Source of the DNA: Auanema rhodensis | Lineage: Eukaryota; Nematoda; Chromadorea; Rhabditida; Rhabditidae | DNA length: 64,000 nucleotides | Assembly (NCBI GenBank): GCA_964057225.1 | Contig: OZ059897.1 | Location: 1,054,001 to 1,118,000 of the forward strand | Reading direction: 5' to 3' | Part shown: positions 37,701 through 50,512 of the stretch, in pieces | Layout: every line of letters starts with the position of its first letter | Numbering within the stretch: position 1 is the first letter of the stretch | Made by a program: the position numbers and the translations under genes | Notes under the pieces: generated by a model | The model's database searches: none | What the model was told of the DNA's origin: nothing | What the model saw: the letters and a program-made list of their open reading frames with translations, nothing else

Positions 37701-38929
37701 TAATGCATCATTTTTCAAACAATCATAAATAATTTTTGTATTGAGCGTTTCTTAATGTATTATAGTGCATTCGATGCGGATTTCTAAGCTGCGTCGATCT
37801 GTGTTATTAGATTTGCGCTAGCTTAAAAATGCACCGAGATATCAACTGATATAAGTTCACACTTATATCCTCGATTTTCACCCTGAAGAATTAATTTTTT
37901 CGTTGAATAACATTGTCCATCGTCTTCGCCTTAAAAAAAGGAATCTAAAAACATCTAGTTTTTGTAAAATTATCTTGAAATTTTTCGGGAAAATTTTTGT
38001 CAAAATGTTTTTGGAAGCAATGTTGAGTGTACATGGAAACTCAACATACACTAATGCATCTTTTTTCAAACAATCATAAATAATTGTTGTATTGAGCGTT
38101 TATCCATGTAGTATAGTGCATTCGATGCGGATTTTTAAGCTGCGTCGATCTGTGTTATCAGATGTGAGTTAGCTTAAAAATGCACCGAGATATCAATTGA
38201 AATAAGTTCACACTTATATCCTCGATTTTCACCCTGAAGAATTAATTTTTTCGTTGAATAACATTGTCCATCGTCTTCGCCTTAAAAAAAGGAATCTAAA
38301 AACATCTACTTTTTGTAAAATTATCTTGAAATTTTTCGGGAAAATTTTTGTCAAAATGTTTTTGGAAGCAATGTTGAGTGTACATGGAAACTCAACATAC
38401 ACTAATGCATCATTTTTCAAACAATCATAAATAATTTTTGTATTGAGCGTTTTTCAATGTAGTATAATGCATTCGATGCGGATTTTTAAGCTGCGTCGAT
38501 CTGTGTTATCAGATTTGAGTTAGCTTAAAAATGCACCGAGATATCAACTGATATAAGTTCACACTTATATCCTCGATTTTCACCCTGAAGAATTAATTTT
38601 TTCGTTGAAAAACATTGTCATGGTCTTCGCCTTAAAAAAAGGAAATTAGAAACATTTACTTTCTGTAAAATTATCTTGAAATTTTTCGGGATAATTTTTG
38701 TCAAAATGTTTTTGGAAGCAATGTTGAGTGTACATGGAAACTCAACATACACTAATGCATCATTTTTCAAACAATCATAAATAATTTTTGTATTGAGCGT
38801 TTCTCAATGTTATATAGTGCATTCGATGCGGATTTCTAAGCTGCGTCGATCTGTGTTATTAGATTTGCGCTAGCTTAAAAATGCACCGAGATATCAACTG
38901 ATATAAGTTCACACTTATATCCTCGATTT
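34720..38929 (+). repeat. Mixed block rich in P2 monomers
   Basis: P2 monomers start at 34720, 36123, 36474, 37527 and 38580. The pair 35772-36123 recurs at 37176-37527, offset 1404 bp, sharing the private GAAATGTTTCGGG and AAAAACTTCTAC. 36123 joins a P2 left half to a G-clade right half (GATCATAACTAA...CTTAAAGTATTATAG). 35422 is 350 bp (CTTAAAAAAAAAATCTA) and 38580 is 350 bp (ATTGTCATGG). Confidence 0.75.
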
Positions 38930-39982
38930 TCACCTTGAAGAATTACTTTTTTCGTTGAATAAAATTGTCCATCGTCTTCGCAATAAGAAAAGGAATCTAA
39001 GAACATCTAGTTTTTGTAAAATTATCTTGAAAATTTTCGGGAAAATTTTTGTCAAAATGTTTTTGGAAGCAATGTTGAGTGTACATGGAAACTCAACATA
39101 CACTAATGCATCATTTTTCAAACAATCATAAATAATTTTTGTATTGAGCGTTTCTCAATGTAGTATAGTGCATTCGATGCGGATTCTCAAGCTGCGTCGA
39201 TCTGTGTTATCAGATTTGCGCCAGCTTAAAAATGCACCCAGATATCAACTGATATAAATTCACACTTATATCCTCGATTTTCACCCTGAAGAATTAATTT
39301 TTTCGTTGAATAACATTGTCCATCGTCTTCGCCTTAAGAAAAGGAATCTAAAAACATATACTTTTCGTGAAATTATCTTGAAAATTTTCGGGAAAATTTT
39401 TGTCAAAATGTTTTTGGAAGCAATGTTGAGTGTACATGGAAACTCAACATACACTAATGCATCATTTTTCAAACAATCATAAATAATTTTTGTATTGAGC
39501 GTTTCTCAATGTGGTATAGTGCATTCGAAACAAATGTTTAAGCTGCGTCGATCTGTGTTATCAGATTTGCGCTAGCTTAAAAATGCACCGAGATATCAAT
39601 TGAAATAAGTTCACACTTATATCCTCGATTTTCACCCTGAAGAATTAATTTTTTCGTTGAATAACATTGTCCATCGTCTTCGCCTTAAGAAAAGGAATCT
39701 AAAAACATATACTTTTCGTGAAATTATTTTGAAATTTTTTGGGGAAATTTTTGTCAAAATGTTTTTGGAAGCAATGTTGAGTGTACATGGAAACTCAACA
39801 TACACTAATGCATCATTTTTCAAACAATCATAAATAATTTTTGTATTGAGCGTTTCTCAATGTAGTATAGTGCATTCGAAACGGATTTTTAAGCTGCGTC
39901 GATCTGTGTTATCAGATTTGCGCTAGCTTAAAAATGCACCGAGATATCAACTGATATAAGTTCACACTTATATCCTCGATTT
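38930..39982 (+). repeat. Three-monomer block resembling 2783-4888
   Basis: The monomers at 38930, 39281 and 39632 follow the same right-half order seen upstream (GCGCCAGC/GCACCCAG, then GAAACAAATG/CAATTGAAAT, then GAAACGG). 38930 and 39281 share the private TTGAAAATTTTCGGG. 38930 has CACCTTGAAG and a CGCAATAAGAAAAGG left segment like 28405. Confidence 0.7.
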
Positions 39983-41737
39983 TCACCCTGAAGAATTAAT
40001 TTTTTCGTTGAATAACATTGTCCATCGTTTTCGCCTTGAAAAAAGGAATCTAAAAACATCTACTCTTCGTTAAATTATCTTGAAATTTTTCGGGAAAATT
40101 TTTGTCAAAATGTTTTTGGAAGCAATGTTGAGTGTACATGGAAACTCAACATACACTAATGCATCATTTTTCAAACAATCATAAATAATTTTTGTATTGA
40201 GCGTTTCTCAATGTGGTATAGTGCATTCGAAACAAATGTTTAAGCTGCGTCGATCTGTGTTATCAGATTTGCGCTAGCTTAAAAATGCACCGAGATATCA
40301 ACTGATATAAGTTCACACTTATATCCTCGATTTTCACCCTGAAGAATTAATTTTTTCGTTGAATAATAATGTCCATCGTCTTCGCCTTGAAAAAAGGAAT
40401 CTAAAAACTTCTACTCTTCGTTAAATTATCTTGAAATTTTTCGGGAAAATTTTTGTCAAAATGTTTTTGGAAGCAATGTTGAGTGTACATGGAAACTCAA
40501 CATACACTAATGCATCATTTTTCAAACAATCATAAATAATTTTTGTATTGAGCGTTTCTCAATGTGGTATAGTGCATTCGAAACAAATGTTTAAGCTGCG
40601 TCGATCTGTGTTATCAGATTTGCGCTAGCTTAAAAATGCACCGAGATATCAACTGATATAAGTTCACACTTATATCCTCGATTTTCACCCTGAAGAATTA
40701 ATTTTTTCGTTGAATAATAATGTCCATCGTCTTCGCCTTGAAAAAAGGAATCTAAAAACTTCTACTCTTCGTTAAATTATCTTGAAATTTTTCGGGAAAA
40801 TTTTTGTCAAAATGTTTTTGGAAGCAATGTTGAGTGTACATGGAAACTCAACATACACTAATGCATCATTTTTCAAACAATCATAAATAATTTTTGTATT
40901 GAGCGTTTCTCAATGTGGTATAGTGCATTCGAAACAAATGTTTAAGCTGCGTCGATCTGTGTTTTCAGATTTGCGCTAGCTTAAAAATGCACCGAGATAT
41001 CAACTGATATAAGTTCACACTTATATCCTCGATTTTCACCCTAAAGAATTAATTTTTTCGTTGAATAACATTGTCCATCGTTTTCGCCTTGAAAAAAGAA
41101 ATCTAAAAACATCTACTCTTCGTTAAATTATCTTGAAATTTTTCGGGAAAATTTTTGTCAAAATGTTTTTGGAAGCAATGTTGAGTGTACATGGAAACTC
41201 AACATACACTAATGCATCATTTTTCAAACAATCATAAATAATTTTTGTATTGAGCGTTTCTCAATGTGGTATAGTGCATTCGAAACAAATGTTTAAGCTG
41301 CGTCGATCTGTGTTATCAGATTTGCGCTAGCTTAAAAATGCACCGCGATATCAACTGATATAAGTTCACACTTATATCCTCGATTTTCACCCTGAAGAAT
41401 TAATTTTTTCGTTGAATAATAATGTCCATCGTCTTCGCCTTGAAAAAAGGAATCTAAAAACTTCTACTCTTCGTTAAATTATCTTGAAATTTTTCGGAAA
41501 AATTTTTGTCAAAATGTTTTTGGAAGCAATGTTGAGTGTACATGGAAACTCAACATACAATAATGCATCATTTTTCAAACAATCATAAATAATTTTTGTA
41601 TTGAGCGTTATTCAATGTAGTATAGTGCATTCGATGCGGATTTTTAAGCTGCGTCGATCTGTTTTATCAGATTTGCGCTAGCTTGAAAATGCACCGAGAT
41701 ATCAACTGATATAAGTTCACACTTATATCCTCGATTT
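39983..41737 (+). repeat. Five consecutive TAA-variant monomers
   Basis: The monomers at 39983, 40334, 40685, 41036 and 41387 all carry CTCTTCGTTAAATTATC and mostly the GTGGTATAGTG...GAAACAAATGTTTAAG right half. 40334 and 40685 differ at very few positions, indicating a recent one- or two-monomer expansion. 41036 has CACCCTAAAG, and 41387 ends with a different right half (GTTATTCAATG). Confidence 0.8.
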
Positions 41738-44700
41738 TCACCCTGAAGAATTAATTTTTTCGTTGAATAACATTGTCCATCGTCTTTGCCTTGAAAAAAG
41801 GAATCCAAACACATATACTTTTCGTGAAATTATTTTGAAATATTTCGGGAAAATTTTTGTCAAAATGTTTTTGGAAGCAATGTTGAGTGTACATGGAAAC
41901 TCAACATACACTAATGCATCATTTTTCAAACGATCATAACTAATTTTTGTATTGAGCGTTTCTTAAAGTATTATAGTGCATTCGATACGGATTTTTAAGC
42001 TGCTTCGATCTGTGTTATCAGATTTGCGCTAGCTTAGAAATGCACCGAGATATCAACTGATATAAGTTCACACTTATATCCTCGATTTTCACCCTGAAGA
42101 ATTAATTTTTTCGTTGAATAACATTGTCCATCGTCTTTGCATTGAAAAAAGGAATCCAAACACATCTACTTTTCGTGAAATTATTTTGAAATTTTTCGGG
42201 AAAATTTTTGTCAAAATGTTTTTGGAAGCAATGTTGAGTGTACATGGAAACTCAACATACACTAATGCATCATTTTTCAAACGATCATGACTAATTTTTG
42301 TATTGAGCGTTTCTTAAAGTATTATAGTGCATTCGATGCGGATTTTTAAGCTGCGTCGATCTGTCTTATCCGATTTGCGCTAGCTTAAAAATGCACCGAG
42401 ATATCAACTGATATAAGTTCACACTTATATCCTCGATTTTCACCCTGAAGAATTAATTTTTTCGTTGAATAACATTGTCCATCGTCTTTGCCTTGAAAAA
42501 AGAAATCTAAAAACATCTACTTTTCGTAAAATTATCTTGAAATTTTTCAGGAAAATTTTTGTCAAAATGTTTTTGGAAGCAATGTTGAGTGTACATGGAA
42601 ACTCAACATACACTAATGCATCATTTTTCAAACAATCATAAATAATTTTTGTATTGAGCGTTTCTCAATGTAGTATAGTGCATTCGAAACGGATTTTTAA
42701 GCTGCGTCGATCTGTGTTATCAGATTTGCGCTAGCTTAAAAATGCACCGAGATATCAACTGATATAAGTTCACACTTATACCCTCGATTTTCACCCTGAA
42801 GAATTAATTTTTTCGTTGAATAACATTGTCCATCGTCTTTGCCTTGAAAAAAGGAATCCAAACACATCTACTTTTCGTGAAATTATTCTGAAATTTTTCG
42901 GGAAAATTTTTGTCAAAATGTTTTTGGAAGCAATGTTGAGTGTACATGGAAACTCAACATACACTAATGCATCATTTTTCAAACGATCATAACTAATTTT
43001 TGTATTGAGCGTTTCTTAAAGTATTATAGTGCATTCGATGCGGATTTTTAAGCTGCGTCGATCTGTCTTATCCGATTTGCGCTAGCTTAAAAATGCACCG
43101 AGATATCAGCTGATATAAGTTCACACTTATATCCTCGATTTTCACTCTGAAGAATTAATTTTTTCGTTGAATAACATTGTCCATCGTCTTCGCCTTAAAA
43201 AAAAGAATCTAAAAACATCTACTTTTTGTAAAATTATCTTGAAATTTTTTGGGGAAATTTTTGTCAAAATGTTTTTGGAAGCAATGTTGAGTGTACATGG
43301 AAACTCAACATACACTAATGCATCATTTTTCAAACAATCATAAATAATTTTTGTATTGAGCGTTTTTCAATGTAGTATGATGCATTCGATGCGGATTTTT
43401 AAGCTGCGTCGATCTGTGTTATCAGATTTGCGCTAGCTTAAAAATGCACCGAGATATCAACTGATATAAGTTCACACTTATACCCTCGATTTTCACCCTG
43501 AAGAATTAATTTTTTCGTTGAATAACATTGTCCATCGTCTTTGCCTTGAAAAAAGGAATCCAAACACATCTACTTTTCGTGAAATTATTCTGAAATTTTT
43601 CGGGAAAATTTTTGTCAAAATGTTTTTGGAAGCAATGTTGAGTGTACATGGAAACTCAACATACACTAATGCATCATTTTTCAAACGATCATAACTAATT
43701 TTTGTATTGAGCGTTTCTTAAAGTATTATAGTGCATTCGATGCGGATTTTTAAGCTGCGTCAATCTGTCTTATCCGATTTGCGCTAGCTTAAAAATGCAC
43801 CGAGATATCAACTGATATAAGTTCACACTTATACCCTCGATTTTCACCCTGAAGAATTAATTTTTTCGTTGAATAACATTGTCCATCGTCTTTGCCTTGA
43901 AAAAAGGAATCCAAACACATATACTTTTCGTGAAATTATTTTGAAATTTTTCGGGAAAATTTTTGTCAAAATGTTTTTGGAAGCAATGTTGAGTGTACAT
44001 GGAAACTCAACATACACTAATGCATCATTTTTCAAACGATCATAACTAATTTTTGTATTGAGCGTTTCTTAAAGTATTATAGTGCATTCGATACGGATTT
44101 TTAAGCTGCTTCGATCTGTGTTATCAGATTTGCGCTAGCTTAGAAATGCACCGAGATATCAACTGATATAAGTTCACACTTATATCCTCGATTTTCACCC
44201 TGAAGAATTAATTTTTTCGTTGAATAACATTGTCCATCGTCTTTGCATTGAAAAAAGGAATCCAAACACATCTACTTTTCGTGAAATTATTTTGAAATTT
44301 TTCGGGAAAATTTTTGTCAAAATGTTTTTGGAAGCAATGTTGAGTGTACATGGAAACTCAACATACACTAATGCATCATTTTTCAAACGATCATGACTAA
44401 TTTTTGTATTGAGCGTTTCTTAAAGTATTATAGTGCATTCGATACGGATTTTTAAGCTGCTTCGATCTGTGTTATCAGATTTGCGCTAGCTTAGAAATGC
44501 ACCGAGATATCAACTGATATAAGTTCACACTTATATCCTCGATTTTCACCCTGAAGAATTAATTTTTTTGTTGAATAACATTGTCCATCGTCTTTGCCTT
44601 GAAAAAAGGAATCCAAACACATCTACTTTTTGTGAAATTATTCTGAAATTTTTTGGGAAAATTTTTGTCAAAATGTTTTTGGAAGCAATGTTGAGTGTAC

Positions 44701-47700
44701 ATGGAAACTCAACATACACTAATGCATCATTTTTCAAACGATCATAACTAATTTTTGTATTGAGCGTTTCTTAAAGTATTATAGTGCATTCGATGCGGAT
44801 TTTTAAGCTGCGTCGATCTGTGTTTTCAGATTTGCACTAGCTTAAAAATGCACCGAGATATCAACTGATATAAGTTCACACTTATACCCTCGATTTTCAC
44901 CCTGAAGAATTAATTTTTTCGTTGAATAACATTGTCCATCGTCTTTGCCTTGAAAAAAGGAATCCAAACACATCTACTTTTCGTGAAATTATTCTGAAAT
45001 TTTTCGGGAAAATTTTTGTCAAAATGTTTTTGGAAGCAATGTTGAGTGTACATGGAAACTCAACATACACTAATGCATCATTTTTCAAACGATCATAACT
45101 AATTTTTGTATTGAGCGTTTCTTAAAGTATTATAGTGCATTCGATGCGGATTTTTAAGCTGCGTCGATCTGTCTTATCCGATTTGCGCTAGCTTAAAAAT
45201 GCACCGAGATATCAACTGATATAAGTTCACACTTATATCCTCGATTTTCACTCTGAAGAATTAATTTTTTCGTTGAATAACATTGTCCATCGTCTTCGCC
45301 TTAAAAAAAAGAATCTAAAAACATCTACTTTTTGTAAAATTATCTTGAAATTTTTTGGGGAAATTTTTGTCAAAATGTTTTTGGAAGCAATGTTGAGTGT
45401 ACATGGAAACTCAACATACACTAATGCATCATTTTTCAAACGATCATAACTAATTTTTGTATTGAGCGTTTCTTAAAGTATTATAGTGCATTCGATGCGG
45501 ATTTTTAAGCTGCGTCAATCTGTCTTATCCGATTTGCGCTAGCTTAAAAATGCACCGAGATATCAACTGATATAAGTTCACACTTATACCCTCGATTTTC
45601 ACCCTGAAGAATTAATTTTTTCGTTGAATAACATTGTCCATCGTCTTTGCCTTGAAAAAAGGAATCCAAACACATATACTTTTCGTGAAATTATTTTGAA
45701 ATTTTTCGGGAAAATTTTTGTCAAAATGTTTTTGGAAGCAATGTTGAGTGTACATGGAAACTCAACATACACTAATGCATCATTTTTCAAACGATCATAA
45801 CTAATTTTTGTATTGAGCGTTTCTTAAAGTATTATAGTGCATTCGATACGGATTTTTAAGCTGCTTCGATCTGTGTTATCAGATTTGCGCTAGCTTAGAA
45901 ATGCACCGAGATATCAACTGATATAAGTTCACACTTATATCCTCGATTTTCACCCTGAAGAATTAATTTTTTCGTTGAATAACATTGTCCATCGTCTTTG
46001 CATTGAAAAAAGGAATCCAAACACATCTACTTTTCGTGAAATTATTTTGAAATTTTTCGGGAAAATTTTTGTCAAAATGTTTTTGGAAGCAATGTTGAGT
46101 GTACATGGAAACTCAACATACACTAATGCATCATTTTTCAAACGATCATGACTAATTTTTGTATTGAGCGTTTCTTAAAGTATTATAGTGCATTCGATGC
46201 GGATTTTTAAGCTGCGTCGATCTGTCTTATCCGATTTGCGCTAGCTTAAAAATGCACCGAGATATCAACTGATATAAGTTCACACTTATATCCTCGATTT
46301 TCACCCTGAAGAATTAATTTTTTCGTTGAATAACATTGTCCATCGTCTTTGCCTTGAAAAAAGAAATCTAAAAACATCTACTTTTCGTAAAATTATCTTG
46401 AAATTTTTCAGGAAAATTTTTGTCAAAATGTTTTTGGAAGCAATGTTGAGTGTACATGGAAACTCAACATACACTAATGCATCATTTTTCAAACAATCAT
46501 AAATAATTTTTGTATTGAGCGTTTCTCAATGTAGTATAGTGCATTCGAAACGGATTTTTAAGCTGCGTCGATCTGTGTTATCAGATTTGCGCTAGCTTAA
46601 AAATGCACCGAGATATCAACTGATATAAGTTCACACTTATATCCTCGATTTTCACCCTGAAGAATTAATTTTTTCGTTGAATAATAATGTCCATCGTCTT
46701 CGCCTTGAAAAAAGGAATCTAAAAACTTCTACTCTTCGTTAAATTATCTTGAAATTTTTCGGGAAAATTTTTGTCAAAATGTTTTTGGAAGCAATGTTGA
46801 GTGTACATGGAAACTCAACATACACTAATGCATCATTTTTCAAACAATCATAAATAATTTTTGTATTGAGCGTTTCTTAATGTATTATAGTGCATTCGAT
46901 GCGGATTTTTAAGCTGCTTCGATCTGTGTTATCAGATTTGCGCTAGCTTAGAAATGCACCGAGATATCAACTGATATAAGTTCACACTTATATCCTCGAT
47001 TTTCACCCTGAAGAATTAATTTTTTCGTTGAATAACATTGTCCATCGTCTTCGCCTTGAAAATAGGAATTTAAAAACATCTACTTTTCGTGAAATTATTT
47101 TGAAATTTTTCGGGAAAATTTTTGTCAAAATGTTTTTGGAAGCAATGTTGAGTGTACATGGAAACTCAACATACACTAATGCATCATTTTTCAAACGATC
47201 ATAACTAATTTTTGTATTGAGCGTTTCTTAAAGTATTATAGTGCATTCGATGCGGATTTTTAAGCTGCGTCGATCTGTGTTTTCAGATTTGCACTAGCTT
47301 AAAAATGCACCGAGATATCAACTGATATAAGTTCACACTTATACCCTCGATTTTCACCCTGAAGAATTAATTTTTTCGTTGAATAACATTGTCCATCGTC
47401 TTTGCCTTGAAAAAAGGAATCCAAACACATCTACTTTTCCTGAAATTATTCTGAAATTTTTCGGGAAAATTTTTGTCAAAATGTTTTTGGAAGCAATGTT
47501 GAGTGTACATGGAAACTCAACATACACTAATGCATCATTTTTCAAACAATCATAAATAATTTTTGTATTGAGCGTTTTTCAATGTAGTATAATGCATTCG
47601 ATGCGGATTTTTAAGCTGCGTCGATCTGTGTTATCAGATTTGAGTTAGCTTAAAAATGCACCGAGATATCAACTGATATAAGTTCACACTTATATCCTCG

Positions 47701-48055
47701 ATTTTCACCCTGAAGAATTAATTTTTTCGTTGAAAAACATTGTCCATGGTCTTCGCCTTAAAAAAAGGAAATTAGAAACATTTACTTTCTGTAAAATTAT
47801 CTTGAAATTTTTCGGGATAATTTTTGTCAAAATGTTTTTGGAAGCAATGTTGAGTGTACATGGAAACTCAACATACACTAATGCATCATTTTTCAAACAA
47901 TCATAAATAATTTTTGTATTGAGCGTTTCTCAATGTTATATAGTGCATTCGATGCGGATTTTTAAGCTGCGTCGATCTGTGTTATTAGATTTGAGTTAGC
48001 TTAAAAATGCACCGAGATATCAACTGATATAAGTTCACACTTATATCCTCGATTT
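41738..48055 (+). repeat. G-clade-dominated block, 18 monomers
   Basis: Most monomers have GGAATCCAAACAC left halves and GATCATAACTAA/CTTAAAGTATTATAG right halves. A recurring order, CACTCTG type, GTGAAATTATTTTG type with AACACATATAC, then the GCATTGAAAAAAGG type with ATCATGACTAA, is seen at 43142/43844/44195 and 45248/45599/45950. 41738 to 42439 starts with the last two. 46652 is a TAA-variant monomer, 47003 introduces GAAAATAGGAATTTAAAAAC, and 47705 is P2. 45248-48055 (8 monomers) matches 52619-55426, offset 7371 bp. Confidence 0.75.
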
Positions 48056-49459
48056 TCACCCTGAAGAATTAATTTTTTTGTTGAATAACATTGTCCATCG
48101 TCTTTGCCTTGAAAAAAGGAATCCAAACACATCTACTTTTTGTGAAATTATTCTGAAATTTTTTGGGAAAATTTTTGTCAAAATGTTTTTGGAAGCAATG
48201 TTGAGTGTACATGGAAACTCAACATACACTAATGCATCATTTTTCAAACGATCATAACTAATTTTTGTATTGAGCGTTTCTTAAAGTATTATAGTGCATT
48301 CGATGCGGATTTTTAAGCTGCGTCGATCTGTGTTTTCAGATTTGCACTAGCTTAAAAATGCACCGAGATATCAACTGATATAAGTTCACACTTATACCCT
48401 CGATTTTCACCCTGAAGAATTAATTTTTTCGTTGAATAACATTGTCCATCGTCTTTGCCTTGAAAAAAGGAATCCAAACACATCTACTTTTTGTGAAATT
48501 ATTCTGAAATTTTTCGGGAAAATTTTTGTCAAAATGTTTTTGGAAGCAATGTTGAGTGTACATGGAAACTCAACATACACTAATGCATCATTTTTCAAAC
48601 GATCATAACTAGTTTTTGTATTGAGCGTTTCTTAAAGTATTATAGTGCATTCGATGCGGATTTCTAAGCTGCTTCGATCTGTGTTATCAGATTTGCGCTA
48701 GCTTAAAAATGCACCGAGATATCAACTGATATAAGTTCACACTTATACCCTCGATTTTCACCCTGAAGAATTAATTTTTTCGTTGAATAACATTGTCCAT
48801 CGTCTTTGCCTTGAAAAAAGGAATCCAAACACATCTACTTTTCGTGAAATTATTCTGAAATTTTTCGGGAAAATTTTTGTCAAAATGTTTTTGGAAGCAA
48901 TGTTGAGTGTACATGGAAACTCAACATACACTAATGCATCATTTTTCAAACGATCATAACTAATTTTTGTATTGAGCGTTTCTTAAAGTATTATAGTGCA
49001 TTCGATGCGGATTTTTAAGCTGCGTCGATCTGTCTTATCCGATTTGCGCTAGCTTAAAAATGCACCGAGATATCAACTGATATAAGTTCACACTTATATC
49101 CTCGATTTTCACTCTGAAGAATTAATTTTTTCGTTGAATAACATTGTCCATCGTCTTCGCCTTGAAAAAAGAAATCTAAAAACATCTACTTTTCGTAAAA
49201 GTATCTTGAAATTTTTCAGGAAAATTTTTGTCAAAATGTTTTTGGAAGCAATGTTGAGTGTACATGGAAACTCAACATACACTAATGCATCATTTTTCAA
49301 ACGATCATAACTAATTTTTGTATTGAGCGTTTCTTAATGTTGTATAGTGCATTTGATGCGGATTTTTAAGCTGCGTCGATCTGTCTTATCCGATTTGCGC
49401 TAGCTTAAAAATGCACCGAGATATCAACTGATATAAGTTCACACTTGTATCCTCGATTT
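48056..49459 (+). repeat. 4-monomer HOR, copy 1 (1404 bp)
   Basis: The monomers at 48056 (TTTTTTTGTTG with TTTTTTGGGAAAA), 48407 and 48758 are repeated almost exactly at 49460, 49811 and 50162. The fourth, 49109, joins a CACTCTGAAG start to an AAAAGTATC/TTCAGGAAAA body, and differs from its counterpart at 50513. 48407 has a private ACTAGTTTTTG. Confidence 0.8.
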
Positions 49460-50512
49460 TCACCCTGAAGAATTAATTTTTTTGTTGAATAACATTGTCC
49501 ATCGTCTTTGCCTTGAAAAAAGGAATCCAAACACATCTACTTTTTGTGAAATTATTCTGAAATTTTTTGGGAAAATTTTTGTCAAAATGTTTTTGGAAGC
49601 AATGTTGAGTGTACATGGAAACTCAACATACACTAATGCATCATTTTTCAAACGATCATAACTAATTTTTGTATTGAGCGTTTCTTAAAGTATTATAGTG
49701 CATTCGATGCGGATTTTTAAGCTGCGTCGATCTGTGTTTTCAGATTTGCACTAGCTTAAAAATGCACCGAGATATCAACTGATATAAGTTCACACTTATA
49801 CCCTCGATTTTCACCCTGAAGAATTAATTTTTTCGTTGAATAACATTGTCCATCGTCTTTGCCTTGAAAAAAGGAATCCAAACACATCTACTTTTTGTGA
49901 AATTATTCTGAAATTTTTCGGGAAAATTTTTGTCAAAATGTTTTTGGAAGCAATGTTGAGTGTACATGGAAACTCAACATACACTAATGCATCATTTTTC
50001 AAACGATCATAACTAATTTTTGTATTGAGCGTTTCTTAAAGTATTATAGTGCATTCGATGCGGATTTCTAAGCTGCTTCGATCTGTGTTATCAGATTTGC
50101 GCTAGCTTAAAAATGCACCGAGATATCAACTGATATAAGTTCACACTTATACCCTCGATTTTCACCCTGAAGAATTAATTTTTTCGTTGAATAACATTGT
50201 CCATCGTCTTTGCCTTGAAAAAAGGAATCCAAACACATCTACTTTTCGTGAAATTATTCTGAAATTTTTCGGGAAAATTTTTGTCAAAATGTTTTTGGAA
50301 GCAATGTTGAGTGTACATGGAAACTCAACATACACTAATGCATCATTTTTCAAACGATCATAACTAATTTTTGTATTGAGCGTTTCTTAAAGTATTATAG
50401 TGCATTCGATGCGGATTTTTAAGCTGCGTCGATCTGTCTTATCCGATTTGCGCTAGCTTAAAAATGCACCGAGATATCAACTGATATAAGTTCACACTTA
50501 TATCCTCGATTT
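49460..50512 (+). repeat. 4-monomer HOR, partial copy 2
   Basis: The monomers at 49460, 49811 and 50162 repeat 48056-49108 with offset 1404 bp, preserving the order of the TTTTTTGGGAAAA, GTGAAATTATTCTG and right-half haplotypes. The following unit (50513) belongs to the next HOR. Confidence 0.8.
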
